Shown: positions 1 to 5,261 of the stretch, in pieces | Layout of the letters: every line of letters begins with the position of its first letter | Numbering within the stretch: position 1 is the stretch's first letter | Assembly (NCBI GenBank): GCA_014879765.1 | Contig: JACSRL010000059.1 | Coordinates: 1-5,330, forward strand | Origin: Anaerolinea sp. | Lineage (GTDB): Bacteria > Chloroflexota > Anaerolineae > JAAEKA01 | Direction: 5' to 3' | Length of the DNA: 5,330 nucleotides | The notes under the pieces: generated by a model | What the model was told of the DNA's origin: nothing | The model's input: only the letters and a program-made list of their open reading frames with translations | The model's database searches: none | Translations under genes and position numbers: made by a program

Positions 1-69
1 TCATGGCGCCATGACCTTGGTCTGCAAGACAAAAACCCGGTTTCTAATGCCAAGCCTGAGCAGTTACGT
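1..69 (+). repeat. Left copy of 69-bp inverted repeat
   Basis: This stretch is the reverse complement of 5262-5330, with mismatches only at positions 1 and 20, so 67 of 69 positions match. Identity stops abruptly at position 70. Its outer end is a 14-nt perfect palindrome (TCATGGCGCCATGA, 1-14), and near 36-46 there is a second short dyad (AAACC-C-GGTTT). It begins only 7 bases beyond the terminator of the reductase gene, so it lies outside any gene. Nothing in it looks like coding sequence: the ATG-led reading frames that start in both copies exist only because the copies are alike. It may be a dispersed intergenic repeat, a MITE-like element end or a true terminal repeat. The window ends here, so its outer limit cannot be seen. 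Confidence 0.9.
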
Positions 70-76
70 CTGGTAT

Positions 77-109
77 AAAAAAGCCGTCGGTTCAGCCGAC
101 GGCTTTTTT
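77..109 (-). terminator. Intrinsic terminator after the enoyl-ACP reductase gene (bidirectional)
   Basis: A perfect 14-bp stem (77-90 paired with 96-109) has a five-base loop. The arm cores are GCCGTCGG and CCGACGGC, flanked by six A on one side and six T on the other. On the minus strand it starts 27 bases after the stop codon of the reductase gene and ends in a run of U. Because the A and T runs are symmetric it could also stop rightward transcripts arriving from outside the window. Confidence 0.93.
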
Positions 110-136
110 CATACTGCCTGTCCAATCCGCGGCCAG

Positions 137-952
137 CTACGCCCCCACGATATCCTCCGCGCCGTCCACGGTGATCACCGAGCCGCTGATCCACTGGATG
201 GCCGGGTCGGCCAGCGCGGCGATGGTGACGGCCACGTCGGGCTCGGTGGTGATGCGGCCGCTGGGGTTAAAGTTGGTGGCGAAGTCCAGCAGACGCTCGT
301 GGCCGGGGATGCGGCGCAGCGCGGGGGTGTCGGTGACGCCGGCCTGGATGCAGTTGACCAGCACGCCGGCCGGCCCCAGCTCATAGGCCAGTTGGCGGGT
401 GTGCGACTCCAGCGCAGCCTTGGCGGCCGACACCGCGCCGTAGCGGGCGAAGATGCGGTGCGAGCCGGAGCTGGTCATGGAGAAGATGCGGCTGCCGCGG
501 CCCAGCAGGCGGCGACGCATCAGGTCCTGCGTCCAGTAGACCAGGCTGTGCGCCATGACGTTGAGGGTCATGTCCATCTGCGCCGGGGAGATGGTCTCCT
601 CCGGGTTGTCGCCGATCAGCGGCAACAGCGTGCCGAAGGCCAGCGAGTGCATCATCAGGTGCACGGTCTGCGGCCCGCCGTCGGCCGCCAGCTTCTCCTG
701 GATCTTGTCCAGCACCTTGGCCCGCTTCTCGGCGTCGGCCGCGTTGGTGTTGAAGAAGACCGCCTGCCGGCCGGTAGCCTCGATCTCGCTGATGGTCTGC
801 CTGGCCAGCGGCAGCGTCGCTTTGAGGTCCAGGTGTACGCCGAAGATATTCATGCCCCGCCGCGCCAGCTCCAGCGACGCGGCCCGGCCAAAGCCGCTGG
901 ACGCGCCCAGGATCAACGCCCAGCGGCCGCTCAGATCAGTTTCATGGGTCAT
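137..952 (-). CDS. Enoyl-[acyl-carrier-protein] reductase, FabL-like (short-chain dehydrogenase family)
   Basis: Predicted 271-aa cytoplasmic enzyme of the short-chain dehydrogenase/reductase fold. It probably reduces the enoyl-ACP double bond with NAD(P)H in the last step of each fatty-acid elongation round. The Rossmann motif GASSGFG is at residues 16-22. The catalytic pair is Tyr171 and Lys178, spaced Y-x6-K as in FabI and FabL enoyl reductases rather than the Y-x3-K of classical dehydrogenases. The region GVTDTPALRRIPGHERLL followed by PSGR (205-233) and the ending SGSVITVDGAEDI resemble Bacillus FabL from memory, while MHSLAFG (101-107) recalls the FabI HSIAFA segment. An ATG at 1006 is in frame, but ATG 952 is chosen because AAAGGAG lies six bases before it and the 1006 codon overlaps a candidate -10 box. 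The gene is monocistronic, with hairpins on both sides. A different acyl substrate or a general oxidoreductase role remains possible. Confidence 0.85.
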   Translation of the reverse strand: MTHETDLSGRWALILGASSGFGRAASLELARRGMNIFGVHLDLKATLPLARQTISEIEATGRQAVFFNTNAADAEKRAKVLDKIQEKLAADGGPQTVHLMMHSLAFGTLLPLIGDNPEETISPAQMDMTLNVMAHSLVYWTQDLMRRRLLGRGSRIFSMTSSGSHRIFARYGAVSAAKAALESHTRQLAYELGPAGVLVNCIQAGVTDTPALRRIPGHERLLDFATNFNPSGRITTEPDVAVTIAALADPAIQWISGSVITVDGAEDIVGA

Positions 953-958
953 TCCAAA

Positions 959-965
959 CTCCTTT
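959..965 (-). promoter_or_regulatory. Ribosome binding site deciding the enoyl-ACP reductase start
   Basis: On the minus strand AAAGGAG stands six bases before ATG 952. The alternative in-frame ATG at 1006 would add 18 residues rich in Arg and Ser that are not expected ahead of a Rossmann fold. The site therefore supports the shorter protein. Confidence 0.85.
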
Positions 966-1004
966 GGGATGCCGGACAGCCATCGACGCCGGCAGGATGA
1001 TTTC

Positions 1005-1033
1005 ATCGTAGCCAGGCGTCCGACGCCTGACAG
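1005..1033 (-). promoter_or_regulatory. Candidate sigma70 promoter with a dyad in its spacer
   Basis: On the minus strand CTGTCA (1028-1033, 4 of 6 to TTGACA) and TACGAT (1005-1010, 4 of 6 to TATAAT) are separated by 17 bases. This predicts a transcript start near 998 and a leader of about 46 bases before the reductase ATG. The spacer and the edge of the -35 box are occupied by a perfect dyad, CAGGCGTC and GACGCCTG around one central base (1013-1029). A repressor or MerR-type activator could bind there, but no regulator gene is present in the window. The boxes are only moderate matches, so this is a suggestion. Confidence 0.45.
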
Positions 1034-1035
1034 CT

Positions 1036-1081
1036 AACAAAACACCCGCCGCGGCGCATGGTTGCGCGCAGGCGGGTGTTT
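1036..1081 (-). terminator. Intrinsic terminator after the Rpn-family gene
   Basis: A perfect 11-bp outer stem (1040-1050 with 1071-1081, AAACACCCGCC) encloses a smaller GCGCA/TGCGC hairpin. On the minus strand it begins 50 bases after the Rpn stop codon and runs into GTTTTGTT, a short U-rich tail. It separates the Rpn gene from the reductase promoter. Confidence 0.75.
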
Positions 1082-1130
1082 CAGACCAATTGGGCTGGCT
1101 GTGCTTCCGCAGATCGATCGGCTGGCGGCG

Positions 1131-2159
1131 CTAACCCGCGGGTTCCAGCTCCCCATCGTGCGCCAAAACCTCAACCGTGGCAGCCACCTCCGCCAGGGTC
1201 AAGGCAGTCAACGCCACATCCAGCAGATCGGGCATCCGTTCGCTGGGCACGGCCCGCACGCGCTCCGCCAGCCGGGGCGACAGCGCGTCAAAACGCCGGT
1301 TCAACAGGCGCAGCACCATCTCAGCCTGGCCTTCCTGCTTGCCCTGTTGCTTTCCCTGCTGAAGGCCCTGCTGAAGGCCCTGCTGAAGGCCCTGCTGAAG
1401 GCCCTGCTGAAGGCCAATCCGTTCCACACTCGTAATGTAACGCATACGCTTCTCCTCTTCGATTTCCTGCACCTGCTGCCAGAAGTCCAACGCCTGCGGC
1501 TCTGGCAGTCGCAGCACCCAGTCGATGATGCTGAACAGATCCAGAACCCGTTGACGGTCATAGCCCAATCGATACAGCCGGCGTGTGAGCCACAGTTTCC
1601 ATGCCTGCCGTTGAGCCGGGTCGCGCTTCGTTTCTTGCGCCTTGAGATGCGCCATGACAACGGTGGCGAAGACATTGCGGCTCACATCCAGCTCAGACCA
1701 ACGATCGTTGTAGTCCAGCAGCTTGACGGTGGGAAATGTCAGGCTGACGCGGCAACTCCACAGCTCATAGCCGAACTCCTGCGGTCGCCAACCAGGCTGT
1801 TCGTCGGCCAACACTGCCATGCTGGCGACCGGACGTCGGTAGCGATCATAAAGTCGGTAATTGTAGACATACATACGCTCAGCGAAGCCGGCCTGCTGCT
1901 GGCCCTGCACCTCCACATGCACCAGCACCCACGCTTCTTCGCCGCCGTTTCGCCAAACCTGCACCAGGACATCAGCAACACGCCGGCCTAGCTCAGCATC
2001 CCGCACGATTTGCTGCAACTCTTTATCCAGGAACTGGTAGCTACGATGCCAATCGATGCCGGCGTAAGCATCAGGAAAGAAAAAGGCCAAGAACTCAGGA
2101 AAGTAGTGCTCAAGAGCATCTTTCCAGGGGCTATCCAGGCTGTCTGCCACATCGCTCAT
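1131..2159 (-). CDS. Rpn-family PD-(D/E)XK nuclease / putative transposase with DUF4351 C-terminus
   Basis: Predicted 342-aa soluble protein. The N-terminal two-thirds match what is known of the Rpn (recombination-promoting nuclease, YhgA-like, COG5464) family: PWKDALEHYFPEFLAFFFPD (11-30), then DWHRSYQFLDKELQQ, then a PD-(D/E)XK-like core with Asp63 in RVADVLVQV and Glu83-x-Gln85 in HVEVQGQ. The family usually carries E-x-Q in place of E-x-K. A Gln-rich linker of five LQQG units (250-269) is followed by a DUF4351-like segment (about 277-331, AEMVLRLLNRRFDALS). Relatives are often annotated as transposases or Rpn nucleases; some Rpn proteins cut DNA and promote RecA-independent recombination, but this one's role is unknown. 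ATG 2159 is preferred to ATG 2204, because the latter lies upstream of the promoter's -10 box. Hand counts show lower GC here (35 of 60 at 1801-1860) than in the thiolase (47 of 60 at 2701-2760), hinting at a different origin. The reading frame is intact. Confidence 0.87.
   Translation of the reverse strand: MSDVADSLDSPWKDALEHYFPEFLAFFFPDAYAGIDWHRSYQFLDKELQQIVRDAELGRRVADVLVQVWRNGGEEAWVLVHVEVQGQQQAGFAERMYVYNYRLYDRYRRPVASMAVLADEQPGWRPQEFGYELWSCRVSLTFPTVKLLDYNDRWSELDVSRNVFATVVMAHLKAQETKRDPAQRQAWKLWLTRRLYRLGYDRQRVLDLFSIIDWVLRLPEPQALDFWQQVQEIEEEKRMRYITSVERIGLQQGLQQGLQQGLQQGLQQGKQQGKQEGQAEMVLRLLNRRFDALSPRLAERVRAVPSERMPDLLDVALTALTLAEVAATVEVLAHDGELEPAG
1354..1415 (-). repeat. 12-bp in-frame tandem repeat encoding (GLQQ)5
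   Basis: A 12-base unit (GGCCTTCAGCAG on the minus strand) is repeated without a single mismatch for 62 bases, about 5.2 copies. It encodes five Gly-Leu-Gln-Gln units and is followed by the diverged units GKQQ and GKQE. Since the unit is four codons, gain or loss of copies keeps the frame. It joins the nuclease-like domain to the DUF4351-like end and is likely to form an extended helix. Confidence 0.95.
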
Positions 2160-2170
2160 GATCAGATGAT

Positions 2171-2176
2171 TCCTCC
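2171..2176 (-). promoter_or_regulatory. Ribosome binding site of the Rpn-family gene
   Basis: On the minus strand GGAGGA precedes ATG 2159 with an 11-base gap, which is longer than usual. An in-frame CTG (codon at 2163-2165) would sit at a more usual distance, so initiation two codons earlier at this rare start codon cannot be excluded. It would not change the product materially. Confidence 0.6.
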
Positions 2177-2192
2177 ACCGTCGGATAGGACA

Positions 2193-2220
2193 ATTGTACC
2201 ACACCCCAAGCTATTGCCAA
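2193..2220 (-). promoter_or_regulatory. Sigma70-type promoter of the Rpn-family gene
   Basis: On the minus strand TTGGCA (2215-2220, 5 of 6 to consensus) and TACAAT (2193-2198, 5 of 6) are separated by 16 bases. The predicted transcript start is near 2186, giving a short leader of about 27 bases that contains GGAGGA. This is the best two-box promoter in the window. It shows that the Rpn gene need not depend on transcription from the thiolase gene. Confidence 0.75.
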
Positions 2221-2278
2221 AGCCGGATCCAAAACTCGCTGTCTGTTCGCGTCGGCAAGAATCAACCGCGGATTGGCC

Positions 2279-2315
2279 GAAGGCGCGGATCGGAGGCTAT
2301 CCGATCTGCGCCTTC
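2279..2315 (-). terminator. Hairpin downstream of the thiolase gene, without a U tract
   Basis: Arms 2279-2293 and 2301-2315 (GAAGGCGC and GATCGG paired with CCGATC and GCGCCTTC, one imperfect pair) enclose a seven-base loop. It starts 16 bases after the thiolase stop codon, the usual place for a terminator, but the minus-strand sequence that follows (GGCCAATCCGCGG) has no U run. It may end transcription with help from a factor, protect the 3' end of the mRNA, or leak. Confidence 0.5.
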
Positions 2316-2331
2316 AGCACATCCGCGATTC

Positions 2332-3528
2332 TCAGTCCATCAGCTCAAAGATCCCTGCCGCGCCCATGCCGCCGCCGATGCACATGGACGCGCTGCCGTA
2401 GCGAACGCCGCGGCGCTGCATCTCCTTGATCAGGGTCAGGGAGACGCGCGCGCCGGTGGCGCCCAGCGGATGGCCGATGGCGATCGCGCCGCCGTTGACG
2501 TTGAGCAGATCGAGATCGAAGCCCAGCTCCTTGGCGCAGGCCAGACACTGCGCGGCAAAGGCCTCGTTGATCTCCCACAGGCCTATGTCCTGCACGGTCA
2601 GGCCGGCCTTTTCCAGCGCGATGCGGTTGGCCGGGACGGGGCCCATGCCCATGATCTCCGGCGGCACGCCGGCGATGCCATAGCCGGCCAGCCGGGCCCA
2701 CGGCTTGAGCCCCAGGGCAGCCGCGGCCTTGCCTGAGGCGATGACCAGCGCGGCCGCGCCGTCGACGATGCCGCTGGCGTTGCCCGCGGTGACGGTGCCG
2801 CCCTTGGGGATGAAACGGGCCGGCAGCTTGGCCAGCCCCTCGGCCGTGGTCTCCGGCCGGATGTGCTCATCCTGCGTGACAGTCAGCGGCCGGCCGCGGC
2901 CATCCTTGCCCTGGGTCGGGACGATCTCCGCGGGCAGGCGGCCTTCCTGCCAGCCAGCCACGGCGCGGCGCTGGCTGGCCAGCGCCAGCGCGTCCTGCTC
3001 CTCGCGGCTGACGCTGTACTGCTGCGCCACGTTTTCGGCCGTGATGGCCATGGGCAGGTTGCAGTAGCTGTCGGTCAGCCCCTGCCAGAGCGAGTCTTCC
3101 AGGGTCAGCCCCTCGCCCAGCCCCGCGCCCCAGCGGGCCGTGCGCGTGACCAGCGGGGCCATGCTCATGTTCTCCGTGCCGCCGGCCAGCACGATCTCCG
3201 CCTCGCCGCAGCGGATCATGCGCGCCGCCTGGACGATGGCCTCGAAGCCGGAGCCGCACAGCCGGTTGAGCGTCAAGCCGGGCACTTCGATGGGCATGCC
3301 GGCGTGCAGGGCCACGTGGCGCGCCAGGTAGGCCGCATCCTTGCTGGATTGGATCACATTGCCGAAGACCACGTGCTGCACCTGGTTGGGTTGGACGCCG
3401 CTGGCCTCCAGCGCGCCCTTGGCCGCGGCCACGCCCAGGTCGGTGGCGGATGTGTCCTTGAACGATCCGCCGAACTTGCCGAAGGGGGTTCGCGCCCCTC
3501 CGAGTACGACTATCTCGTCGTGCTGCAT
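2332..3528 (-). CDS. Acetyl-CoA C-acetyltransferase (thiolase)
   Basis: Predicted 398-aa enzyme, a typical length for the thiolase family. It joins two acetyl-CoA into acetoacetyl-CoA or cleaves 3-ketoacyl-CoA in reverse. All catalytic landmarks are present: the nucleophile Cys91 in NRLCGSGFEAI, NEAFA (321-325), His353 in GGAIAIGHPLGATGARV, and the second acid-base Cys383 in SMCIGGGMGAAGIFE. The N-terminus VVLGGARTPFGKFGGSF is also characteristic. ATG 3528 is chosen over ATG 3561 because it starts the MQHDEIVVLGG core and AGAGGTGA precedes it. The upstream reductase ends in an intrinsic terminator, so this gene needs its own promoter, but no convincing -10 box is visible between 3529 and 3595. 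A small dyad (CAACC and GGTTG, 3559-3569) lies 30-odd bases before the start. Context does not tell whether it serves synthesis of polyhydroxyalkanoate or isoprenoids, or breakdown of fatty acids, so no gene symbol is given. Confidence 0.95.
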   Translation of the reverse strand: MQHDEIVVLGGARTPFGKFGGSFKDTSATDLGVAAAKGALEASGVQPNQVQHVVFGNVIQSSKDAAYLARHVALHAGMPIEVPGLTLNRLCGSGFEAIVQAARMIRCGEAEIVLAGGTENMSMAPLVTRTARWGAGLGEGLTLEDSLWQGLTDSYCNLPMAITAENVAQQYSVSREEQDALALASQRRAVAGWQEGRLPAEIVPTQGKDGRGRPLTVTQDEHIRPETTAEGLAKLPARFIPKGGTVTAGNASGIVDGAAALVIASGKAAAALGLKPWARLAGYGIAGVPPEIMGMGPVPANRIALEKAGLTVQDIGLWEINEAFAAQCLACAKELGFDLDLLNVNGGAIAIGHPLGATGARVSLTLIKEMQRRGVRYGSASMCIGGGMGAAGIFELMD

Positions 3529-3532
3529 GGTG

Positions 3533-3540
3533 TCACCTCT
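3533..3540 (-). promoter_or_regulatory. Ribosome binding site of the thiolase gene
   Basis: On the minus strand AGAGGTGA precedes ATG 3528, with seven bases between the AGAGG core and the start codon. It decides against the in-frame ATG at 3561, which would add 11 residues before the conserved N-terminus. Confidence 0.75.
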
Positions 3541-3595
3541 GAAAAGTTGATGGGCCAGCAACCCGGTTGTCGGAAACGAACCGCATCCTGGCGCC

Positions 3596-3625
3596 TAAAA
3601 AATACCGCCGGAATGGGCCCGGCGG
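3596..3625 (-). terminator. Intrinsic terminator after the ferredoxin-NADP reductase gene
   Basis: A 7-bp GC-only stem (CCGCCGG at 3605-3611 with CCGGCGG at 3619-3625) has a seven-base loop. On the minus strand it begins 19 bases after the stop codon and is followed by TATTTTTTA. It separates the reductase from the thiolase. Confidence 0.9.
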
Positions 3626-3644
3626 CAAGGGAATGCTCTGTCGA

Positions 3645-4997
3645 TCAGACCGCACCGATCGCGGCCAACATCTCCTGGTTGGAGGCGTATTTGAACTCCT
3701 CCAGGCCCAACTGGCGGGCCTCGGCCTGTTCTGCGGCCTCCAGCCGCTGCCAGGCGGGCTTGCCGATCACCGGCTTGCCCAGCCCGCTCAGCCGCATCTG
3801 CACCTGCGCCAGCCGGCCGTCCAGGTCAGCCACGTCCAACACGGGCTGCGCCGCCAGATAGCGCAGCAGCGCCTGTGCGCCCAGGGTGCCATCCTTGCGC
3901 GCCACGCCCACCAGGCCATCGCTGGCCTTGCGCGACCAGCCGGCCACAAACACATCCTCGATGGGCTTGCCGGCCGCGGGGTCGAAGGCCTCGTAGGAGT
4001 TGCCCTCCATGGGGAAGCGGGGCGCAGCGTTCTTGGCGAACTCGCCCCACTCGGTGGGCAGTCCAAAGCTGTCGTCCACCTTGTCGCCGATGCAGAAGAT
4101 CACCGTGTCGGCCTCGATGACGCGCTTGGTTCCCAGGCCGCGGGCCTTGGTGTCGCCGTTGGCCGCCACCAGCCTGGTGTCCTCCACCTCCAGGCCGCAG
4201 ACCGTGCCCGTGCTGTCGCCCACCATGCGGCTGGGCGAGGCCAGAAACTCGAAACGGAAGCGGGTGTTCGAGGTGGGCCGGATGCCCTTGTCCGCGGCCG
4301 ACAGGATGAAATGCCAGGCCGCGGCCGGGTCCTGATCCACCGCCTGCATGGCCGGGCTAACCCGCTGGATCTCAGCGTCCAGCACGTCGTGGTCGATGTG
4401 GCAGATCACCGGCAGGATTTCCTTCTTGGTGAACTTCACCTCGGCCGGGCCGCGGCGGGCCACGGCCACCACCTCAGCCACCTTGACATCGCGGATCAGC
4501 CAGTGGGCGATGTCCATCATCACGTTGCCCACGCCGACGATGGCCACATGCTGGCCGATGTAGTAGTCGCGCTCGCTGAAGGGAGGGAGCCGGTTGTAGT
4601 GATAGACGATATCCTTGGCGTGGTAGACGCCGCGCAACTGCTCGCCCTCCAGCCCCAGCCATTTGGTGCCCTGCGCGCCGACGGTGACCAGAATGGCCTG
4701 GCAGCCCAGCGTGCGCAGGTCCTCCAGGGTCAGATCGCCCTGCTGGCCGACCACGATGTTGCCGAAATAGTGGATGTTGGGCGCGGCCAGAATCTCGCGA
4801 AACTGCCGGCGCAACCCCTCCTTCATTTTGTGCTTGTCGTGATAAATGCCATATTCAGCCAGGCCGCCTGGCTTGATGTCCTGGTTGAACAACAACACTT
4901 CAACGCCGGCGTTGGCCAGGGTTTGGGCCGCATAAATGCCGGCTGGGCCCGCGCCCACCACGGCGACCAGATGCTTAGCTCCATTGCTTGCGCTCAC
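3645..4997 (-). CDS. FAD-dependent ferredoxin-NADP(+) reductase, adrenodoxin reductase (FprA-like) type
   Basis: Predicted 450-aa flavoprotein that passes electrons between NADPH and a ferredoxin-like partner in the cytoplasm. The FAD-binding motif GAGPAG is at 15-20, followed by GGLAEYGIYHDKHKMKEGLRRQF (44-66), which parallels the YGVAPDH segment of adrenodoxin reductases. The NADP domain has GVGNVMMDIA (155-164) and RRGP (181-184), whose arginines contact the NADPH 2'-phosphate in the family. FCIGD (301-305) and VAGWSRKASDGLVGVARKDG (351-370) match the closing FAD/NADP segment with its Gly-Trp pair. The start is GTG 4997, because GGAGGA precedes it at five bases. The in-frame ATG at 5057 lies inside a TATAAT box and lacks a ribosome binding site. 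The protein resembles glutamate synthase small subunits more distantly. No ferredoxin or P450 partner is in the window. Confidence 0.88.
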   Translation of the reverse strand: MSASNGAKHLVAVVGAGPAGIYAAQTLANAGVEVLLFNQDIKPGGLAEYGIYHDKHKMKEGLRRQFREILAAPNIHYFGNIVVGQQGDLTLEDLRTLGCQAILVTVGAQGTKWLGLEGEQLRGVYHAKDIVYHYNRLPPFSERDYYIGQHVAIVGVGNVMMDIAHWLIRDVKVAEVVAVARRGPAEVKFTKKEILPVICHIDHDVLDAEIQRVSPAMQAVDQDPAAAWHFILSAADKGIRPTSNTRFRFEFLASPSRMVGDSTGTVCGLEVEDTRLVAANGDTKARGLGTKRVIEADTVIFCIGDKVDDSFGLPTEWGEFAKNAAPRFPMEGNSYEAFDPAAGKPIEDVFVAGWSRKASDGLVGVARKDGTLGAQALLRYLAAQPVLDVADLDGRLAQVQMRLSGLGKPVIGKPAWQRLEAAEQAEARQLGLEEFKYASNQEMLAAIGAV

Positions 4998-5002
4998 TGT
5001 GA

Positions 5003-5008
5003 TCCTCC
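5003..5008 (-). promoter_or_regulatory. Ribosome binding site deciding a GTG start
   Basis: On the minus strand GGAGGA is followed by TCACA and then GTG 4997, the first codon of VSASNGAKHLVAVVGAGPAG. This is near-ideal spacing. The upstream ATG at 5057 has no such site. Confidence 0.9.
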
Positions 5009-5032
5009 GGTGAACAGTTTTCTGTCTGCGAC

Positions 5033-5047
5033 TCACGGAATTCGTGA
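5033..5047. promoter_or_regulatory. Possible operator next to the reductase transcription start
   Basis: TCACGGAATTCGTGA is a 15-base dyad with five-base arms (TCACG and CGTGA) and a single mismatched pair. Relative to the predicted transcript start near 5049 it would span about +2 to +16, where a bound repressor would block the polymerase. It does not match the FNR, CRP or Rex consensus sites I know, so the regulator is unidentified. Confidence 0.4.
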
Positions 5048-5055
5048 CAAACTTC

Positions 5056-5084
5056 ATTATATCGACAGGCTAAGGATTGCACAA
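5056..5084 (-). promoter_or_regulatory. Promoter of the ferredoxin-NADP reductase gene
   Basis: On the minus strand TATAAT (5056-5061, a perfect -10 box) lies 17 bases after TTGTGC (5079-5084, 3 of 6 to the -35 consensus). The transcript would start near 5049 and carry a leader of about 50 bases. The box contains the ATG at 5057, which excludes that codon as the translation start for this transcript. Confidence 0.7.
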
Positions 5085-5104
5085 GTTCAGACCAGCCCGC
5101 GGGC

Positions 5105-5143
5105 AAAACAAAGGCCCGCCGGGACAGGCTGTTCCGACGGGCC
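5105..5143 (-). terminator. Leftward intrinsic terminator of an unidentified upstream transcript
   Basis: Long arms 5113-5126 and 5130-5143 (GGCCCG paired with CGGGCC at the base, two weak pairs inside, three-base loop) are followed on the minus strand by TTTGTTTTGC. The form is that of a good terminator for leftward transcription. It lies upstream of the reductase promoter, so it must end a transcript that starts further right. No coding sequence for that transcript is visible between here and the window end. Confidence 0.75.
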
Positions 5144-5261
5144 GCAGAAGAGGTCGATTGCGGCGGCGCTCGCGCCGCGGCGCCGCCGCCGATTGAAATC
5201 GGCGTCTGGCACAACAAAGCGTGCTAAAGCAAGCTTGCACTGCACAAACCAGCTTGATTCA
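5144..5261. other. Gene-less GC-rich stretch with strong secondary structure
   Basis: No convincing gene lies here. The DNA holds a large palindromic hairpin with nine-base arms CGGCGGCGC (5161-5169) and GCGCCGCCG (5180-5188). A smaller one (CGCCGAT, 5187-5193, with ATCGGCG, 5198-5204, loop TTGA on the plus strand) shares its edge. Further right there is a 10-base palindrome, GCAAGCTTGC (5229-5238). The stretch may be the 3' untranslated part of an outside gene or a small structured RNA that ends at 5105. Confidence 0.5.

Noticed and set aside
74..79. TATAAA preceded by TGG, like an extended -10 box pointing right
   Set aside because: The A run belongs to the terminator stem, no -35 box is present, and no plus-strand gene follows.
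11..1000. Plus-strand open frame starting in the left repeat, and its counterpart at 5087-5320 on the minus strand
   Set aside because: The shared N-terminus is just the shared repeat. The bodies diverge completely and cross a terminator or a GC-rich hairpin, so they are not homologous proteins.
1354..1415. Direct repeats considered as a CRISPR array
   Set aside because: The units are contiguous 12-mers without spacers and lie in frame within a protein gene.
1062..1991. Plus-strand open frame over the Rpn gene
   Set aside because: It is a shadow of the minus-strand gene, with no ribosome binding site or recognisable motif. The repeated LLKAL segment is only the complement of the 12-bp array.
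137..4997. Thiolase, enoyl reductase and ferredoxin reductase as a reverse beta-oxidation operon
   Set aside because: Terminators or hairpins separate the genes, individual promoters are seen for three of them, an Rpn gene intervenes, and hydroxyacyl-CoA dehydrogenase and enoyl-CoA hydratase genes are missing.
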